Part shown: piece after piece, positions 1-9,879 of the stretch
Numbering within the stretch: position 1 is the stretch's first letter
How the letters are laid out: each line of letters begins with the position of its first letter
Program-made: the position numbers and the translations under genes
DNA from: an uncultured Prevotellaceae bacterium
GTDB lineage: Bacteria; Bacteroidota; Bacteroidia; Bacteroidales; Bacteroidaceae
Length of the DNA stretch: 53,125 nt
Direction: 5' to 3'
Assembly (NCBI GenBank): GCA_947174945.1
Contig: CAMWKZ010000014.1
Span: forward strand, 1-53,125
Notes under the pieces: generated by a model
The model's input: only the letters and a program-made list of their open reading frames with translations
Told to the model about the DNA's origin: nothing
The model's database searches: none

Positions 1-72
1 CGCCCTTAATGAATGGGGCGGGCGGCCTTAATGGCTGGAGCGGGCGCTCTGTACCTTGCGGATGGGGGCTGG

Positions 73-696
73 CTATTTGTCGGCGGGGAGGTAGTGCAGG
101 ATGCGGCCTTCGCGATAGCAGCGCAGTGTGGGGGTGTCGCCCGTGCAGAGGCTGTCAAGGTAGCGCTTGGCTGAGTCGCGCTTCAGGCCGCTGAAGGTTT
201 GGAAGCGGTGGACGGTGGTGTAGCCCAGCGACAGGCTCCGCTCCAGTGCGCTGCGCATGGCGCGCTCGTCGTACATCTGGGCGTTGCCCACGGGGCCTCC
301 GGCCTTGCGAAATCCGCGGTGGCGGCGCTCTACTTCACGGGTGAATCGCTTGGAGGGGGTGTACTCGATGCCGGCATAGAACACGTCGCGACCCGTCACC
401 TTCTCGGGGTCGGTGTGGTCGCCTACCAGCCGCACCTTTTGCGAGAACGAGCCGATGGGCGTTTCGATGCGATAGCCGTCGGCGATGTGGCGTGATGCAA
501 CGTCGATGAAGGTCTCAAACAGGCGCTTCATCTCGCCGTAGTTGCACCCGTGGTGGCGGGCGCAGTACTCGTCCAGCGCGTCAATGTCCAGCTTCTGGCC
601 CGATGCGGGGCGCGCGTAGAGCAGTGGCTTCCCGTCGTCGCCCGTGGTGGGCCGAGGGTGCAGCTCAAACAGAGTTCCGTCAGTCTTTCTTGGCAT
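73..696 (-). CDS. HU-HIG type DNA-binding protein
   Basis: This 207-residue protein resembles the Bacteroidetes HU-related (HU-HIG) family of histone-like DNA-binding proteins. The HU-like core covers roughly residues 25-125, with the segment ETPIGSFSQKVRL and, after it, the conserved-looking FYAGIEYTPSKRF. A basic stretch (EVERRHRGFRKAG, about residues 120-133) leads into a C-terminal part (about 140-207) that looks like a small helical or winged-helix domain. The start ATG is preceded by a textbook promoter about 24 nt upstream. It is divergent from rho. The likely role is nucleoid or site-specific DNA binding; the DNA target is unknown. The family call rests on pattern recognition and is fairly secure, the C-terminal domain less so. 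Confidence 0.8.
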   Translation of the reverse strand: MPRKTDGTLFELHPRPTTGDDGKPLLYARPASGQKLDIDALDEYCARHHGCNYGEMKRLFETFIDVASRHIADGYRIETPIGSFSQKVRLVGDHTDPEKVTGRDVFYAGIEYTPSKRFTREVERRHRGFRKAGGPVGNAQMYDERAMRSALERSLSLGYTTVHRFQTFSGLKRDSAKRYLDSLCTGDTPTLRCYREGRILHYLPADK

Positions 697-719
697 ACCT
701 TATTATATTTAATGCCATG

Positions 720-751
720 CAAAGGTAGTATAAACCGTGCGAATAAGCAAA
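720..751 (-). promoter_or_regulatory. Bacteroidetes-type promoter of the HU-like gene
   Basis: Read on the minus strand, TTTG (748-751) is followed by 20 nt and then TACCTTTG (720-727). This matches the sigma-ABfr consensus TTTG-N19-21-TAnnTTTG exactly. The start codon of the HU-like gene lies about 24 nt downstream. Confidence 0.85.
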
Positions 752-766
752 TTTATGGGCGCAAAA

Positions 767-798
767 TTTGGCTGTTTCATGGAAAATGCGTATCTTTG
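767..798 (+). promoter_or_regulatory. Bacteroidetes-type promoter of rho
   Basis: TTTG (767-770), a 20-nt spacer and TATCTTTG (791-798) form a full consensus promoter. The rho start codon at 899 leaves an untranslated leader of about 95 nt. Rho often controls its own synthesis in other bacteria, and this leader would be the place for it, but I see no specific attenuator fold. Confidence 0.8.
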
Positions 799-898
799 CG
801 GTCGAATTACAGCAATACGTGTTTCCATCCGTGAAGCACTTTGTTTCCAAAACCAATATCAACATCCAAAGAGAAGTAACGACTTACTGTATACCAAT

Positions 899-2818
899 AT
901 GTACACAAAAGACGAATTAGCAAAGCTGCCTATCCCCGAACTCATGGAGATAGCCAACGAACTGGGCGTGAAGGTTGCACAGGACGATGAACTGGAGACC
1001 GTCATCTACGCCATCTTAGACAAGGCTGCCGAGAACTCGGCCGCAGGGGTGCCCACCCCGAAGCGCAAGCGCGCACGCATAGCCAAGGACACGAACAAAG
1101 TATATACCGTCAACGGTAGCGACGGCGAGAACCTTGACACGAAGAGTACGAAGGGCGAGAAGAAGAAGTCGCTGGACACGCTGTTTGCCGAACAGGAGGC
1201 TGCCGAGCAAGAGGCTGCCGCCGAGCAGGCCGCCAGCGAGCCCGAAGCCCCCAGCCAGGAGACGGCTGAGGACAAGCCCGCACCCAAGAAGCGCGGTCGC
1301 AAGTCGAAGAAAGAACTGGCAGAGATAGCTGCCGCCGAGGCTGCCAAGCAACAAGAGCAGCAGGCCGAGGCCACCGAGCAAGAGCCTGCGACGGCACCCG
1401 AACCTGAGCAAAAGCCAGCAGAGGAAACCGTCAGCGCAGCCCAGCAAAACCAGCTGCAGGAGCAGATAATAGCCCAGGCACAGACCGCCGAGCCTAACCC
1501 CGACGGAGTGTGGGAGGGCGACCCCGGCGACGGCACCGACTTCATCCCCGTGGTCGACCTGCCCATTGAGGACGGCGCAGCCCTGCCGACGCTCGACATC
1601 TTCGACCGCCCCGTGGCGCAGCCCGCACCCGAGCCCGTCATGGCTCCAGCCCGCCCCGCCTACAACAACCAGCGCGGCGGTGGCGAAAGGTTCGACTTTG
1701 CCGACCTCATCACAGGCAACGGCGTGCTCGAAATTCTGCAAGACGGCTACGGATTCCTGCGCTCGTCAGACTACAACTACCTGTCGTCACCCGACGACAT
1801 CTACGTCAGCCCACAGCAAATCAAGCGCTTCGGGCTGAAGACGGGCGACGTGGTAGACTGCACCGTGCGCCCGCCCCACGACAACGAAAAGTACTTTGCA
1901 CTGAGCACCATCAACACCATCAATGGCCGCCAGCCACAGGAGGTGCGCGACCGAGTGGCCTTCGAGCACCTGACCCCACTGTTCCCCGACGAGAAGTTCA
2001 CACTCTGCGGCGACCGCGCAACCACCAACCCGTCGGTGCGCATCGTCGACCTGTTCTCGCCCATCGGCAAGGGCCAGCGCGCTCTTATCGTGGCGCAGCC
2101 CAAGACGGGTAAGACCATACTGATGAAGGACATAGCCAACGCCATAGCCGCCAACCATCCCGAGGCTTACATCATGATGCTGCTGATAGACGAGCGCCCC
2201 GAGGAGGTGACCGACATGAGCCGCACGGTGAACGCCGAAGTGATAGCATCGACCTTCGACGAACCAGCCGACCGCCACGTCAAGATAGCGGGCATCGTGC
2301 TCGAGAAGGCCAAGCGCATGGTGGAGTGTGGCCACGACGTGGTGATATTCCTCGACTCCATCACCCGACTGGCCCGTGCCTACAACACCGTCAGCCCCGC
2401 CTCGGGCAAGGTGCTCACGGGTGGTGTCGATGCCAACGCCCTGCAGAAGCCCAAGCGCTTCTTCGGTGCGGCCCGTAACATTGAGAACGGCGGCTCGCTC
2501 ACCATCATAGCCACGGCACTGACCGACACGGGTTCAAAGATGGACGAAGTGATATTCGAGGAGTTCAAGGGCACGGGCAACTCAGAGTTGCAGCTCGACC
2601 GAATGCTGGCCAACAAGCGCATCTTCCCCGCCGTCAACCTCGTGCAGAGCTCGACGCGACGCGACGACCTGCTGCAAGACCAGACGACGCAGAACCGCAT
2701 GTGGATTATCCGCAAGTTCATTGCAGAGATGAACCCCATCGAGGCCATGAACACCGTACACGACCGACTGCTGCAGACGCACTCCAACGAAGAGTTCCTG
2801 CTGTCGATGAACGGTTAA
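899..2818 (+). CDS. rho: Transcription termination factor Rho with long acidic insert
   Basis: Rho is the hexameric RNA helicase that ends transcription of untranslated RNA. At 639 residues it is much longer than the E. coli protein (419). An N-terminal Rho_N helical domain starts at [12 protein letters not shown] low-complexity insert rich in Glu, Ala, Gln and Pro covers about residues 45-265, with a basic patch KKRGRKSKK. The RNA-binding cold-shock-like domain follows ([15 protein letters not shown], about 274). Walker A is AQPKTGKT near 400, and Walker B is [10 protein letters not shown] near 480. The reading frame stays open upstream to 737, but the ATG at 899 begins the conserved Rho_N domain and lies downstream of the promoter. 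Co-oriented with rsmG, 13 nt downstream. Large Rho inserts are known in Bacteroidetes and Actinobacteria. Confidence 0.96.
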   Translation: MYTKDELAKLPIPELMEIANELGVKVAQDDELETVIYAILDKAAENSAAGVPTPKRKRARIAKDTNKVYTVNGSDGENLDTKSTKGEKKKSLDTLFAEQEAAEQEAAAEQAASEPEAPSQETAEDKPAPKKRGRKSKKELAEIAAAEAAKQQEQQAEATEQEPATAPEPEQKPAEETVSAAQQNQLQEQIIAQAQTAEPNPDGVWEGDPGDGTDFIPVVDLPIEDGAALPTLDIFDRPVAQPAPEPVMAPARPAYNNQRGGGERFDFADLITGNGVLEILQDGYGFLRSSDYNYLSSPDDIYVSPQQIKRFGLKTGDVVDCTVRPPHDNEKYFALSTINTINGRQPQEVRDRVAFEHLTPLFPDEKFTLCGDRATTNPSVRIVDLFSPIGKGQRALIVAQPKTGKTILMKDIANAIAANHPEAYIMMLLIDERPEEVTDMSRTVNAEVIASTFDEPADRHVKIAGIVLEKAKRMVECGHDVVIFLDSITRLARAYNTVSPASGKVLTGGVDANALQKPKRFFGAARNIENGGSLTIIATALTDTGSKMDEVIFEEFKGTGNSELQLDRMLANKRIFPAVNLVQSSTRRDDLLQDQTTQNRMWIIRKFIAEMNPIEAMNTVHDRLLQTHSNEEFLLSMNG

Positions 2819-2831
2819 CCGAGACGACGAG

Positions 2832-3452
2832 ATGGACATACTCTTAAAATACTTCCCCCACCTGAGCACCGAGCAGCAGCAGCAGTTTGCTGCGCTCGAT
2901 GCCCTGTACCGCGACTGGAACGCCAAGATTAACGTCATATCGCGCAAGGACATCGACAATCTGTACGAGCACCACGTGCTCCACTCGCTCGCCATTGCCA
3001 AGATGATTCAGTTCACCCCCCGCACCCACATCCTCGACTTCGGCACGGGTGGCGGATTCCCCGGCATACCGCTGGCCATCATGTTTCCCGACTGCCAGTT
3101 CAAGCTGATTGACGGCACGGGCAAGAAAATCCGCGTGGCGCAGGCCGTCTGCGATGCCATCGGACTGAAGAACTGCCACCCCGAGCACCTGCGCGGTGAG
3201 GACGAAAAGGGCAAGTACGACTTTGTGGTCAGCCGCGCCGTAATGCCCCTGCCCGACCTCCTGAAGCTCGTCCGAAAGAACATAGCCAAGGAGCAACACA
3301 ACGCCATGCCCAACGGCGTCATCTGTCTGAAGGGCGGCGACGTGCAGGCCGAGACGCATCCCTTCCGAAACATTGTCGAGACCGACGAGCTGGCCCGGTG
3401 GTTCAGCGAGGAGTGGTTCAAGCAGAAGCATTGCATCTACGTACCCGTCTAA
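2832..3452 (+). CDS. rsmG: 16S rRNA (guanine-N7)-methyltransferase RsmG
   Basis: RsmG (GidB) methylates N7 of G527 in 16S rRNA using S-adenosylmethionine. The 206-residue length fits the family. The Rossmann AdoMet-binding loop is ILDFGTGGGFPGIPLA (about residues 66-81), and the segment DFVVSRAVMPLPDLL matches the family's SRA motif. The start is 13 nt after the rho stop, and the next gene starts 12 nt after its own stop, so the three genes probably form one transcript. Nothing unusual is seen. Confidence 0.95.
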   Translation: MDILLKYFPHLSTEQQQQFAALDALYRDWNAKINVISRKDIDNLYEHHVLHSLAIAKMIQFTPRTHILDFGTGGGFPGIPLAIMFPDCQFKLIDGTGKKIRVAQAVCDAIGLKNCHPEHLRGEDEKGKYDFVVSRAVMPLPDLLKLVRKNIAKEQHNAMPNGVICLKGGDVQAETHPFRNIVETDELARWFSEEWFKQKHCIYVPV

Positions 3453-3464
3453 CGCCTATAGCCC

Positions 3465-4112
3465 ATGTTCAACGTCAAGCGCTTTACGTGCAACCCACTG
3501 CAGGAGAACTGCTACGTGGTGAGCGACGACACGCAAGAGTGTGTCATCATCGACTGCGGAGCCTACTATCAAGACGAGAAGGACGCGCTCACGAGCTACA
3601 TCCGCGAGCAACGGCTGAAGCCCGTCCACCTCATAGCCACCCACGGCCACTTAGACCACAACTTCGGCAATGCCGACATCTTCAGCGAATATGGGCTGAA
3701 GGTGGAGGTGTGCAGCGAGGATGCCTACCTGATTGAGCACCTGCCCGAGCAGGCCAGCAGTCTGTTCGGTATGCGCATCAGCAACGACCAGCCCGAGGTG
3801 GGACGGTGGTTAAAGAACGGCGACACCATCACCTTTGGCAATCAGACCCTACAAGTCCTCCAGACCCCGGGCCATACGCCAGGCTCTGCCCTGCTCTACT
3901 GCGAGGCGCAGCACACGGTGTTCACGGGCGACACCCTGTTTCGCATGAGCATCGGACGCACCGACTTTGAGGGCGGCTCGTGGCAACAGATGGAGCAAAG
4001 CCTGGGGAACGTGGTGGCACGGCTGCCAAAAGAAACTATCGTGCTCTCAGGACACGGTCCACAGAGCACGATAGCCGACGAGCTGACTTGTAACCCCTAT
4101 CTGCGGGGATAG
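3465..4112 (+). CDS. MBL-fold metallo-hydrolase (glyoxalase II-like)
   Basis: This 215-residue protein is a metallo-beta-lactamase-fold hydrolase of the small hydroxyacylglutathione hydrolase-like (YcbL) type. The metal-binding THGHLDH motif is near residues 58-64. Further ligand motifs follow in order: TPGHTPGS near 134, TGDTLF near 155 and SGHGPQS near 195. It lacks the C-terminal substrate-binding helices of true glyoxalase II, so the substrate is uncertain. Third gene of the rho-rsmG unit. Its stop codon abuts the stop of the convergent gene at 4113, with no terminator visible between them. Confidence 0.88.
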   Translation: MFNVKRFTCNPLQENCYVVSDDTQECVIIDCGAYYQDEKDALTSYIREQRLKPVHLIATHGHLDHNFGNADIFSEYGLKVEVCSEDAYLIEHLPEQASSLFGMRISNDQPEVGRWLKNGDTITFGNQTLQVLQTPGHTPGSALLYCEAQHTVFTGDTLFRMSIGRTDFEGGSWQQMEQSLGNVVARLPKETIVLSGHGPQSTIADELTCNPYLRG

Positions 4113-5570
4113 TCAGTATCTTACCTTTACTTTCTTATAACTGCTCTCGTTCTGCATACGGTCGAGGGCAGTTACTGCATATACATAGCCGTGGCCGTCT
4201 TCGGCACTGGGCAGCTCGTAGTGGGTGTTGCGCGTGATGGCAACCATCTTCGACGGGTCGTCAACACTCACGCGCTCGTTCTGCTCGAAGCGGTAGACGG
4301 CATAGCTCGTGGCTTCATCCTTCCAGCCGCTGCCCTTCGGGGCAGTCCAGAAAAGCACCTTCTTACCCTCCACGTCCAGCACCTTCACCTTGCGGGGCTT
4401 CTTCGGAGCCTTGTGGTCAATGTGCTGCATCACGGGTTGCAACGCGGGGTAGCGCCAGTACAGCGAGCGCAGTTGCGTGCCGTAGTTGCCCACATTGTCA
4501 ACCACCGCCTTGGCATACCACAGCACCGTACCCTTCACATTGGGCAGTTCGGCATGGAGGAACATCTTGCGGGCCTGCTGGTTAAACTTGGCCGTGCGCT
4601 CCACGTCCTCGCCAATGACCAGCGTCGTGTTCTGGCAGTGCTTGCTCCACCAGTGTATCAACTCGTCGTAGTCGGCAGCCTTGTTGCCTATCTCCCAGTA
4701 GAGCTGAGGCACACAGTAGTCTACCCACCCTTTGTTCGCCCACAGCAGCACGTCGGCATACAGCTGGTCGTAGTTCTGCAGCCCGTTGGTGTTGCTGCCG
4801 TTGGGGTCGCTCTTCTTGTTGCGATAGATGCCAAAGGGCGACACGCCGAACTTCACCCACGGCTTGGTGGCGCGAATGGTCTGGCTGAGTTGCTCCATAA
4901 ACAGGTTGACGTTGTGCCGCCGCCAGTCGCCTCGGTCGGCTATTCCGTATGAATTGGCACGGTAGTCGGCATCGTCGGGGATGGTGCAGCCCGCCACGGG
5001 ATAAGGATAGAAGTAGTCGTCGATGTGCAGCCCGTCAACGTCGTAGCGCTGCAAGATGTCGCGCACCACATCGCAGATATAGTCACGGTTCTCCTTCAGC
5101 GCAGGGTTGAGCAGCGTCAGCCCGTCGTACTGGAAACAACGCTCGGGGTGCTGGCTGACCACGTGGTTGGCGGCATTCGAGTGGGGCGACTTAGTCTTGG
5201 CACGGTAGGGATTAATCCATGCGTGCAGCTCCATGCCGCGCTTGTGGCTCTGCTCTATCATCCATGCCAGCGGGTCCCAGTAAGGCTGCGGGGCCTTCCC
5301 CTGCTGTCCTGTCAGGTAGTAGCTCCACGGTTCCAGCTGGCTCTCGTACAGTGCGTCGCACTCAGGGCGCACCTGAAAGATGATGACGTTGCACCCGTCC
5401 TTCTGCAGTTCGTCCAGCTGATGGGTCAGCGTGCGCTGCATCGTTGCCGTGCCGATGCCTTTGAACTGTCCGTTGACGCACTGTATCCACGCTCCACGGA
5501 ACTCGCGCTTGGGCTGGGCCAATACGGCCATGCTCAGCAGCAGCCCAATGAAAAGCAATGTCTTTCGCAT
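4113..5570 (-). CDS. Secreted family-10-like glycosyl hydrolase (GHL10)
   Basis: A 485-residue protein with a signal peptide (MRKTLLFIGLLLSMAVLAQ). The body is the GHL10 (DUF187) TIM-barrel family, a glycoside-hydrolase-like fold found in bacterial envelope proteins. Recognisable segments are EFRGAWIQCVNGQ, NVIIFQVRPECDALY, ELHAWINPYRA, GLHIDDYFYPYP and WVKFGVSPFGIYRN. The last 100 residues (from about 385) look like a fibronectin/Ig-type beta domain. Probable location is periplasm or cell surface, acting on a glycan that cannot be named from sequence. It is the last gene of a tight minus-strand run, 3 nt after the HAD gene. Confidence 0.88.
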   Translation of the reverse strand: MRKTLLFIGLLLSMAVLAQPKREFRGAWIQCVNGQFKGIGTATMQRTLTHQLDELQKDGCNVIIFQVRPECDALYESQLEPWSYYLTGQQGKAPQPYWDPLAWMIEQSHKRGMELHAWINPYRAKTKSPHSNAANHVVSQHPERCFQYDGLTLLNPALKENRDYICDVVRDILQRYDVDGLHIDDYFYPYPVAGCTIPDDADYRANSYGIADRGDWRRHNVNLFMEQLSQTIRATKPWVKFGVSPFGIYRNKKSDPNGSNTNGLQNYDQLYADVLLWANKGWVDYCVPQLYWEIGNKAADYDELIHWWSKHCQNTTLVIGEDVERTAKFNQQARKMFLHAELPNVKGTVLWYAKAVVDNVGNYGTQLRSLYWRYPALQPVMQHIDHKAPKKPRKVKVLDVEGKKVLFWTAPKGSGWKDEATSYAVYRFEQNERVSVDDPSKMVAITRNTHYELPSAEDGHGYVYAVTALDRMQNESSYKKVKVRY

Positions 5571-5573
5571 ATC

Positions 5574-6203
5574 TTAGTCTTTTAAGTATTCGTAAATCTC
5601 TTGCGTCCAGTCTGCTCCGTTCTCTGGGCATAGCGTCAGCATACCCAGTTGGCTGGCTGCGGCCACGTTGCGGGGGCCGTCGTCGATGAATAGCACCTCT
5701 GAGGGCGTTAGCTGCTCGGTCATTAACAGCTGACGGAATATCTCGTCCGAAGGCTTCATCAACTTCATCTGATAACTCAGGTAGAGGGCATCGAAATAGG
5801 CGGAGACTGGGTGCCCCTTGCCATCGAAATGCTCACTCTCAACCCATTTCATCATACACGGGTTGGTGTTCGAAAGCAGCAACAGCCTATATCCCTGCTG
5901 GCGCAGGCGTGTCAGTGCCTCAAGGTTTCGCTCGGGCACTTCCTTGGCGTACCCTTGCCATGCGTAGTCACATTGCTCCATCGTCACCTCGTGGCCGAGC
6001 AGCTTTCCTAACTTGACACGAAACTCCTCCGCAGTAATCAGACCGTGCTCTAAGTCACCGAAGATGCCATGTTGCACGTATGCGTCAAGTCGCTGCTGGG
6101 CATCTTTTAGTCCTAACTCCTCAAAGCGTCTGACGGCTTGCGACTGGTCGAGCGTGATAATCACGCCGCCCAAGTCGAATACTATAGTCTTTATTCTTCC
6201 CAT
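5574..6203 (-). CDS. HAD-superfamily hydrolase (YihX-like phosphatase)
   Basis: This 209-residue protein is a HAD-superfamily phosphatase of the subfamily IA group that contains YihX. Motif I is VFDLGGVI, with the nucleophile Asp10. The usual second Asp is replaced by Gly, as is common in this branch. Motif II is LLLLSNTNP, the motif III lysine lies in KLMKPSDEIF, and motif IV is VLFIDDGPRNV. A helical cap fills residues 20-90. The likely reaction is dephosphorylation of a sugar phosphate or nucleotide; the substrate is not predictable. Its first 13 nt overlap the end of metH, so the two are translationally coupled. Confidence 0.88.
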   Translation of the reverse strand: MGRIKTIVFDLGGVIITLDQSQAVRRFEELGLKDAQQRLDAYVQHGIFGDLEHGLITAEEFRVKLGKLLGHEVTMEQCDYAWQGYAKEVPERNLEALTRLRQQGYRLLLLSNTNPCMMKWVESEHFDGKGHPVSAYFDALYLSYQMKLMKPSDEIFRQLLMTEQLTPSEVLFIDDGPRNVAAASQLGMLTLCPENGADWTQEIYEYLKD

Positions 6204-8890
6204 AAGTTTGGTTTCTTTTTACGCGCTTCCTCTAATGACACCAGTTGCTGCTGCTCCTGATGGTATGACTGGCGCAGATGCTCATACTTGGCATCCAGTT
6301 CTTCCTCCATTTGTTTCTCCTCCTGCTTGTTCATCAGCTTGGCAGCCACCAATGCGTTCTGCGACGCATCCTTCATCCACACCACAGGGCCACCATAGAC
6401 GGGGGCTATCTTCAGGGCCACGTGCAGCTCACTGGTCGTTGCCCCACCTATCATAATAGGAATGTCAAGCCCGGCGCGTTGCATCTCGTGGGCCACGTTG
6501 ACCATCTCTTCGAGCGAGGGGGTAATCAGGCCAGACAGCCCAATCATGTCCACTTGTTCCTCAATGGCCTTGCGCACAATCTGCTCGGCTGGCACCATCA
6601 CCCCCATGTCAATGACCTCGTAGTTGTTGCAGGCCAGTATCACACTGACGATATTCTTGCCAATATCGTGGACATCGCCCTTCACCGTAGCCAACAGCAC
6701 CTTGCCGGCTTTCTTCGCCCCTTCTGAGCGCTCCGCCTCAATATATGGCTGCAAGATGGCTACGGCCTGCTTCATAGTGCGTGCTGTCTTCACTACCTGC
6801 GGCAGGAACATCTTGCCCGCACCAAACAGCTCGCCAACCTTGTTCATGCCCGCCATCAGTGGGCCTTCGATAATGCTAACCGCCTTGGGGTATTTCTTCA
6901 GTGCTTCGGCCAAGTCCTCTTGCAAATAGTCGCCTATTCCTTTTATCAAAGCCTGCTGTAAGCGTTCTTCCACACTGTCGGGTCTGGATGCAACGGAGGC
7001 TATGCTTGCTTTCACATTCTTGGGACTATCTCCTGCCTCTGCGGCCAACTCCGTTGCCAAGGCAATAAGTCTTTCCGATGCTCCAGCCTTTCGGTTCAGA
7101 ATGACATCCTCAATGATTTCAAGTTGCTGTGGCGGAATGTCAGTGTAAAGAACTTTGGTCGACGGATTGACAATACCAAAGTCCATGCCTGCCTGTATAG
7201 CATGATAGAGGAACACGGCGTGCATAGCCTCACGAATATAGTTGTTGCCTCGGAACGAGAACGACAGGTTGCTGACTCCGCCACTAACGTGTGCTCCCGT
7301 CAGGTTCTGACGGAGCCATCGGGTAGCCATGATGAAGTCAGCAGCGTATGCGTCATGCTCTGGCATACCAGTGGCTACGGCCAATATATTAGGGTCAAAG
7401 ATAATATCCAGCGGATTCATTCCAACACGTTGTGTTAGAATGTTGTATGCCCGTTGAGCTATCTCAATGCGTCGCTCGTAGCTTGTTGCCTGTCCTTGCT
7501 CGTCAAAGCACATCACCACGACAGCAGCACCATAGCGCTTCACGTCCATAGCGTGCTGCACAAACACCTCCTCGCCTTCCTTCAGCGAGATGCTGTTGAC
7601 GATGCTCTTTCCCTGCACACATTTCAATCCACTGACGATGACCTCCCAATCCGATGAATCGAGCATTACAGGAACGGAAGCTATATCTGGTTCGGCAGCA
7701 ATCATGTTTAGGAAATTTACCATCTCCTGACGGGCATCAAGCAGTCCGTCATCCATGTTGATGTCGATGACTTGCGCACCATCGGCCACTTGTTTACGGG
7801 CTATCGAAACAGCCTCGTCGTATTGTTTCTCTTTAATCAGTCGGAGGAACTTACGCGAGCCTGCTACATTGCATCGCTCGCCGACATTCACAAAATGGAT
7901 GTCGGGCGTAACGTTGAGCAAGTCCAGTCCACTAAGCCACATCGTTTGCGGCGGGGCTGCTGGTTTCCGAGGTGTTTTCCCTTCCACCAGTGCTGCATAC
8001 TTTGCAATGAACTGGTCGTCTGTTCCGCAACATCCACCGATGATGTTCACCAGTCCTTCGTCCACCATCTGTCCCATCTGGGGTGCCATGCTTTCAGCCG
8101 TCTCGTCGTAAAGCCCCATCGCATTGGGCAGTCCCGCATTAGGGTAAGCACTCACATAGTAAGGAGCTTTGCGAGCCAGTTGGCGCAGGAAAGGCAGCAT
8201 CTGCCGGGCACCAAACGAGCAGTTTAGGCCGACACTGAATATTGGATATGTGCTAATGCTGGCCAAAAAGGCATCAAGGGTTTGCCCGCTTAGTGTGCGG
8301 CCAGCCAAGTCGCTTACCGTCGCACTGAGCATCAAAGGTAGCTTCCGCCCATGTTGCTTCATAGCTTGCAGTGAAGCATCAATAGCCACTTTGGCATTCA
8401 GCGTATCAAAGATGGTTTCAATGAGTAAGGCATCCACCCCACCCTCTATCAGTGCATCAGCCTCTTCATAGTAGGCTTCAAACAATTCATCATAGATTAG
8501 CTCGCGTAAAGCAGGATTGCTTACATCGGGCGACATGGAGCACGTTTTGTTGGTTGGCCCAATAGAACCAGCCACAAAACGAGGTTTATCGGTAGAATAT
8601 GCGTCTGCACACTGGCGGGCAATACGTGCACCTTCCAATGCCATTTGGCGGGCTTTCTCCTCCAAATGATAGTCGGCCTGTGAAATGCGCTGTGCGCTGA
8701 ACGTGTTGGTTGTAATGATGTCTGCTCCAGCTTTCAAATACAGGTTATGAATATTGGCAATGATGTGAGGTTGCGTCAGATTCAACTCATCAGAGTTTCC
8801 CGTCTTTCCCGTCAGCTTGCCTATCATGGTGCCCATTGCACCGTCCAGTATCAGAATGCGCTGTTTAGCTAAGTCTTGCAGTGTATTCAT
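6191..8890 (-). CDS. metH: Cobalamin-dependent methionine synthase lacking the reactivation domain
   Basis: MetH transfers methyl from 5-methyl-tetrahydrofolate to homocysteine through cobalamin. The homocysteine domain comes first ([13 protein letters not shown]; zinc cysteines in GLNCSFGA and GGCCGTDD). The pterin domain follows ([14 protein letters not shown], near residue 337), then the helical cap and the B12-binding Rossmann domain with its DxHxxG motif ([11 protein letters not shown], near 740). The protein stops at residue 899, in the linker [13 protein letters not shown]. It therefore lacks the C-terminal S-adenosylmethionine-binding activation domain of about 330 residues found in E. 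coli MetH (1,227 residues). Start overlaps the smpB stop by 4 nt. No cobalamin riboswitch is possible at this junction. Confidence 0.96.
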   Translation of the reverse strand: MNTLQDLAKQRILILDGAMGTMIGKLTGKTGNSDELNLTQPHIIANIHNLYLKAGADIITTNTFSAQRISQADYHLEEKARQMALEGARIARQCADAYSTDKPRFVAGSIGPTNKTCSMSPDVSNPALRELIYDELFEAYYEEADALIEGGVDALLIETIFDTLNAKVAIDASLQAMKQHGRKLPLMLSATVSDLAGRTLSGQTLDAFLASISTYPIFSVGLNCSFGARQMLPFLRQLARKAPYYVSAYPNAGLPNAMGLYDETAESMAPQMGQMVDEGLVNIIGGCCGTDDQFIAKYAALVEGKTPRKPAAPPQTMWLSGLDLLNVTPDIHFVNVGERCNVAGSRKFLRLIKEKQYDEAVSIARKQVADGAQVIDINMDDGLLDARQEMVNFLNMIAAEPDIASVPVMLDSSDWEVIVSGLKCVQGKSIVNSISLKEGEEVFVQHAMDVKRYGAAVVVMCFDEQGQATSYERRIEIAQRAYNILTQRVGMNPLDIIFDPNILAVATGMPEHDAYAADFIMATRWLRQNLTGAHVSGGVSNLSFSFRGNNYIREAMHAVFLYHAIQAGMDFGIVNPSTKVLYTDIPPQQLEIIEDVILNRKAGASERLIALATELAAEAGDSPKNVKASIASVASRPDSVEERLQQALIKGIGDYLQEDLAEALKKYPKAVSIIEGPLMAGMNKVGELFGAGKMFLPQVVKTARTMKQAVAILQPYIEAERSEGAKKAGKVLLATVKGDVHDIGKNIVSVILACNNYEVIDMGVMVPAEQIVRKAIEEQVDMIGLSGLITPSLEEMVNVAHEMQRAGLDIPIMIGGATTSELHVALKIAPVYGGPVVWMKDASQNALVAAKLMNKQEEKQMEEELDAKYEHLRQSYHQEQQQLVSLEEARKKKPNLWEE

Positions 8891-9369
8891 CTATATACCT
8901 TCATGGCACGGTCCATTTCGCGCTTGTCTTCTTTTTCTTTCAGCGTCTGTCGCTTGTCAAACTCCTTTTTGCCCTTGCAGAGTGCTATATCCATTTTGGC
9001 ACGTCCCTTCTGGTCGATAAACACTAACAAGGGGACGATGGTATAGCCTGTCTGCTTTGTGGCGGCAGCCAGTTTGCGAATCTCCCGCTTGGTCAACAGC
9101 AACTTACGGTCACGCTTCATTTCGTGGTTATTGTATGAACCATAGAAATAAGGCGAAACGTTCATGCCTTTCACCCATAGTTCACCATTCGTAATAAAGC
9201 AATATGTGTCTACCAAACTGGCCTTGCCCAGCCGAATACTCTTAATCTCAGTACCCGTCAGCACAATGCCTGCCGTGAAGGTCTCAATAAAGAAGTATTC
9301 AAACGAAGCCTTCTTGTTGCGTATATTGACAGGGCTTTTCTTCCTAATCAGTTCTTCTTCTTTGTTCAT
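8887..9369 (-). CDS. smpB: SsrA-binding protein SmpB
   Basis: SmpB brings tmRNA to stalled ribosomes during trans-translation. The 160-residue length is usual. Family segments are visible: [29 protein letters not shown] and [11 protein letters not shown], followed by [26 protein letters not shown] broken here only by normal family sequence. The basic C-terminal tail ([17 protein letters not shown]) is the part that enters the decoding centre. It overlaps the genes on both sides by 4 nt (ATGA-type coupling). The tmRNA gene itself is not in this window. Confidence 0.97.
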   Translation of the reverse strand: MNKEEELIRKKSPVNIRNKKASFEYFFIETFTAGIVLTGTEIKSIRLGKASLVDTYCFITNGELWVKGMNVSPYFYGSYNNHEMKRDRKLLLTKREIRKLAAATKQTGYTIVPLLVFIDQKGRAKMDIALCKGKKEFDKRQTLKEKEDKREMDRAMKVYR

Positions 9370-9872
9370 TCTGTAATCGTCGCAAAATTCTCTATGTGCT
9401 CGTCAATGTAGCGGGCAATCTGCTCAGTCCACACTTCTTCCTGCTCCACAAATTCATCGTCCATATCGTCAAATTCAGGATGTTGCTCAAACAAGGCCAT
9501 AAACTCATCATCTGTGCAGTCACGTTCCAATGCTTCATGATATTGGTTGTACAATGTATGCGCACTATAAACGAGCTTCGACAACTCTCTCATGCCCCAC
9601 AGCTTGACTGCTTTAGCAAACGGATTCTTAAAGATGAATGGTCCGTAGCCATTATGGATGAGCTGAACAAAGCCACCATCCATTACCTCGCTATGCAACA
9701 CATCCCACGCCAGCAACGTAAGTTGGTCGCTATTTAATTCGCCAAGCGTGTCTGCAGTCAGTTCGCCTCCAATGGCTTCCTTGATAGCCGCCACGAAAAC
9801 ACCTACAAAGGCATCCATTCCTTCGCTTGCAGCCTGACGCAACACAGCATCGTTGATAGTCACTTGTTTCAT
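9366..9872 (-). CDS. DUF4375 (DMP19-like) acidic protein
   Basis: A 168-residue acidic protein of the DUF4375 family. The Neisseria member DMP19 is a DNA-mimic protein that sequesters a repressor. Family-like segments are [31 protein letters not shown] and a helical region rich in Asp and Glu ([20 protein letters not shown]). The reading frame is open to 9956, but that would overlap the upstream esterase by 77 nt. The ATG at 9872 leaves a 7-nt gap and begins MKQVTIND, so it is preferred. Its stop overlaps the smpB start. Function in this organism is unknown; DNA mimicry is an inference from the family and the charge. Confidence 0.8.
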   Translation of the reverse strand: MKQVTINDAVLRQAASEGMDAFVGVFVAAIKEAIGGELTADTLGELNSDQLTLLAWDVLHSEVMDGGFVQLIHNGYGPFIFKNPFAKAVKLWGMRELSKLVYSAHTLYNQYHEALERDCTDDEFMALFEQHPEFDDMDDEFVEQEEVWTEQIARYIDEHIENFATITE

Positions 9873-9879
9873 AAAAGCC

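Noticed and set aside
1006..1741. Minus-strand frames antisense to the rho insert
   Set aside because: High-GC repetitive codons for Glu, Ala and Gln leave the other frames open. They are shadows with low-complexity Ser/Cys or Leu/Gly sequence.
5574..6203. HAD protein thought inactive because motif I lacks the second Asp
   Set aside because: The DLGGV form of motif I is common in the YihX-like branch, and the remaining motifs are intact.
8885..9400. Cobalamin riboswitch upstream of metH
   Set aside because: metH overlaps smpB and has no leader of its own.
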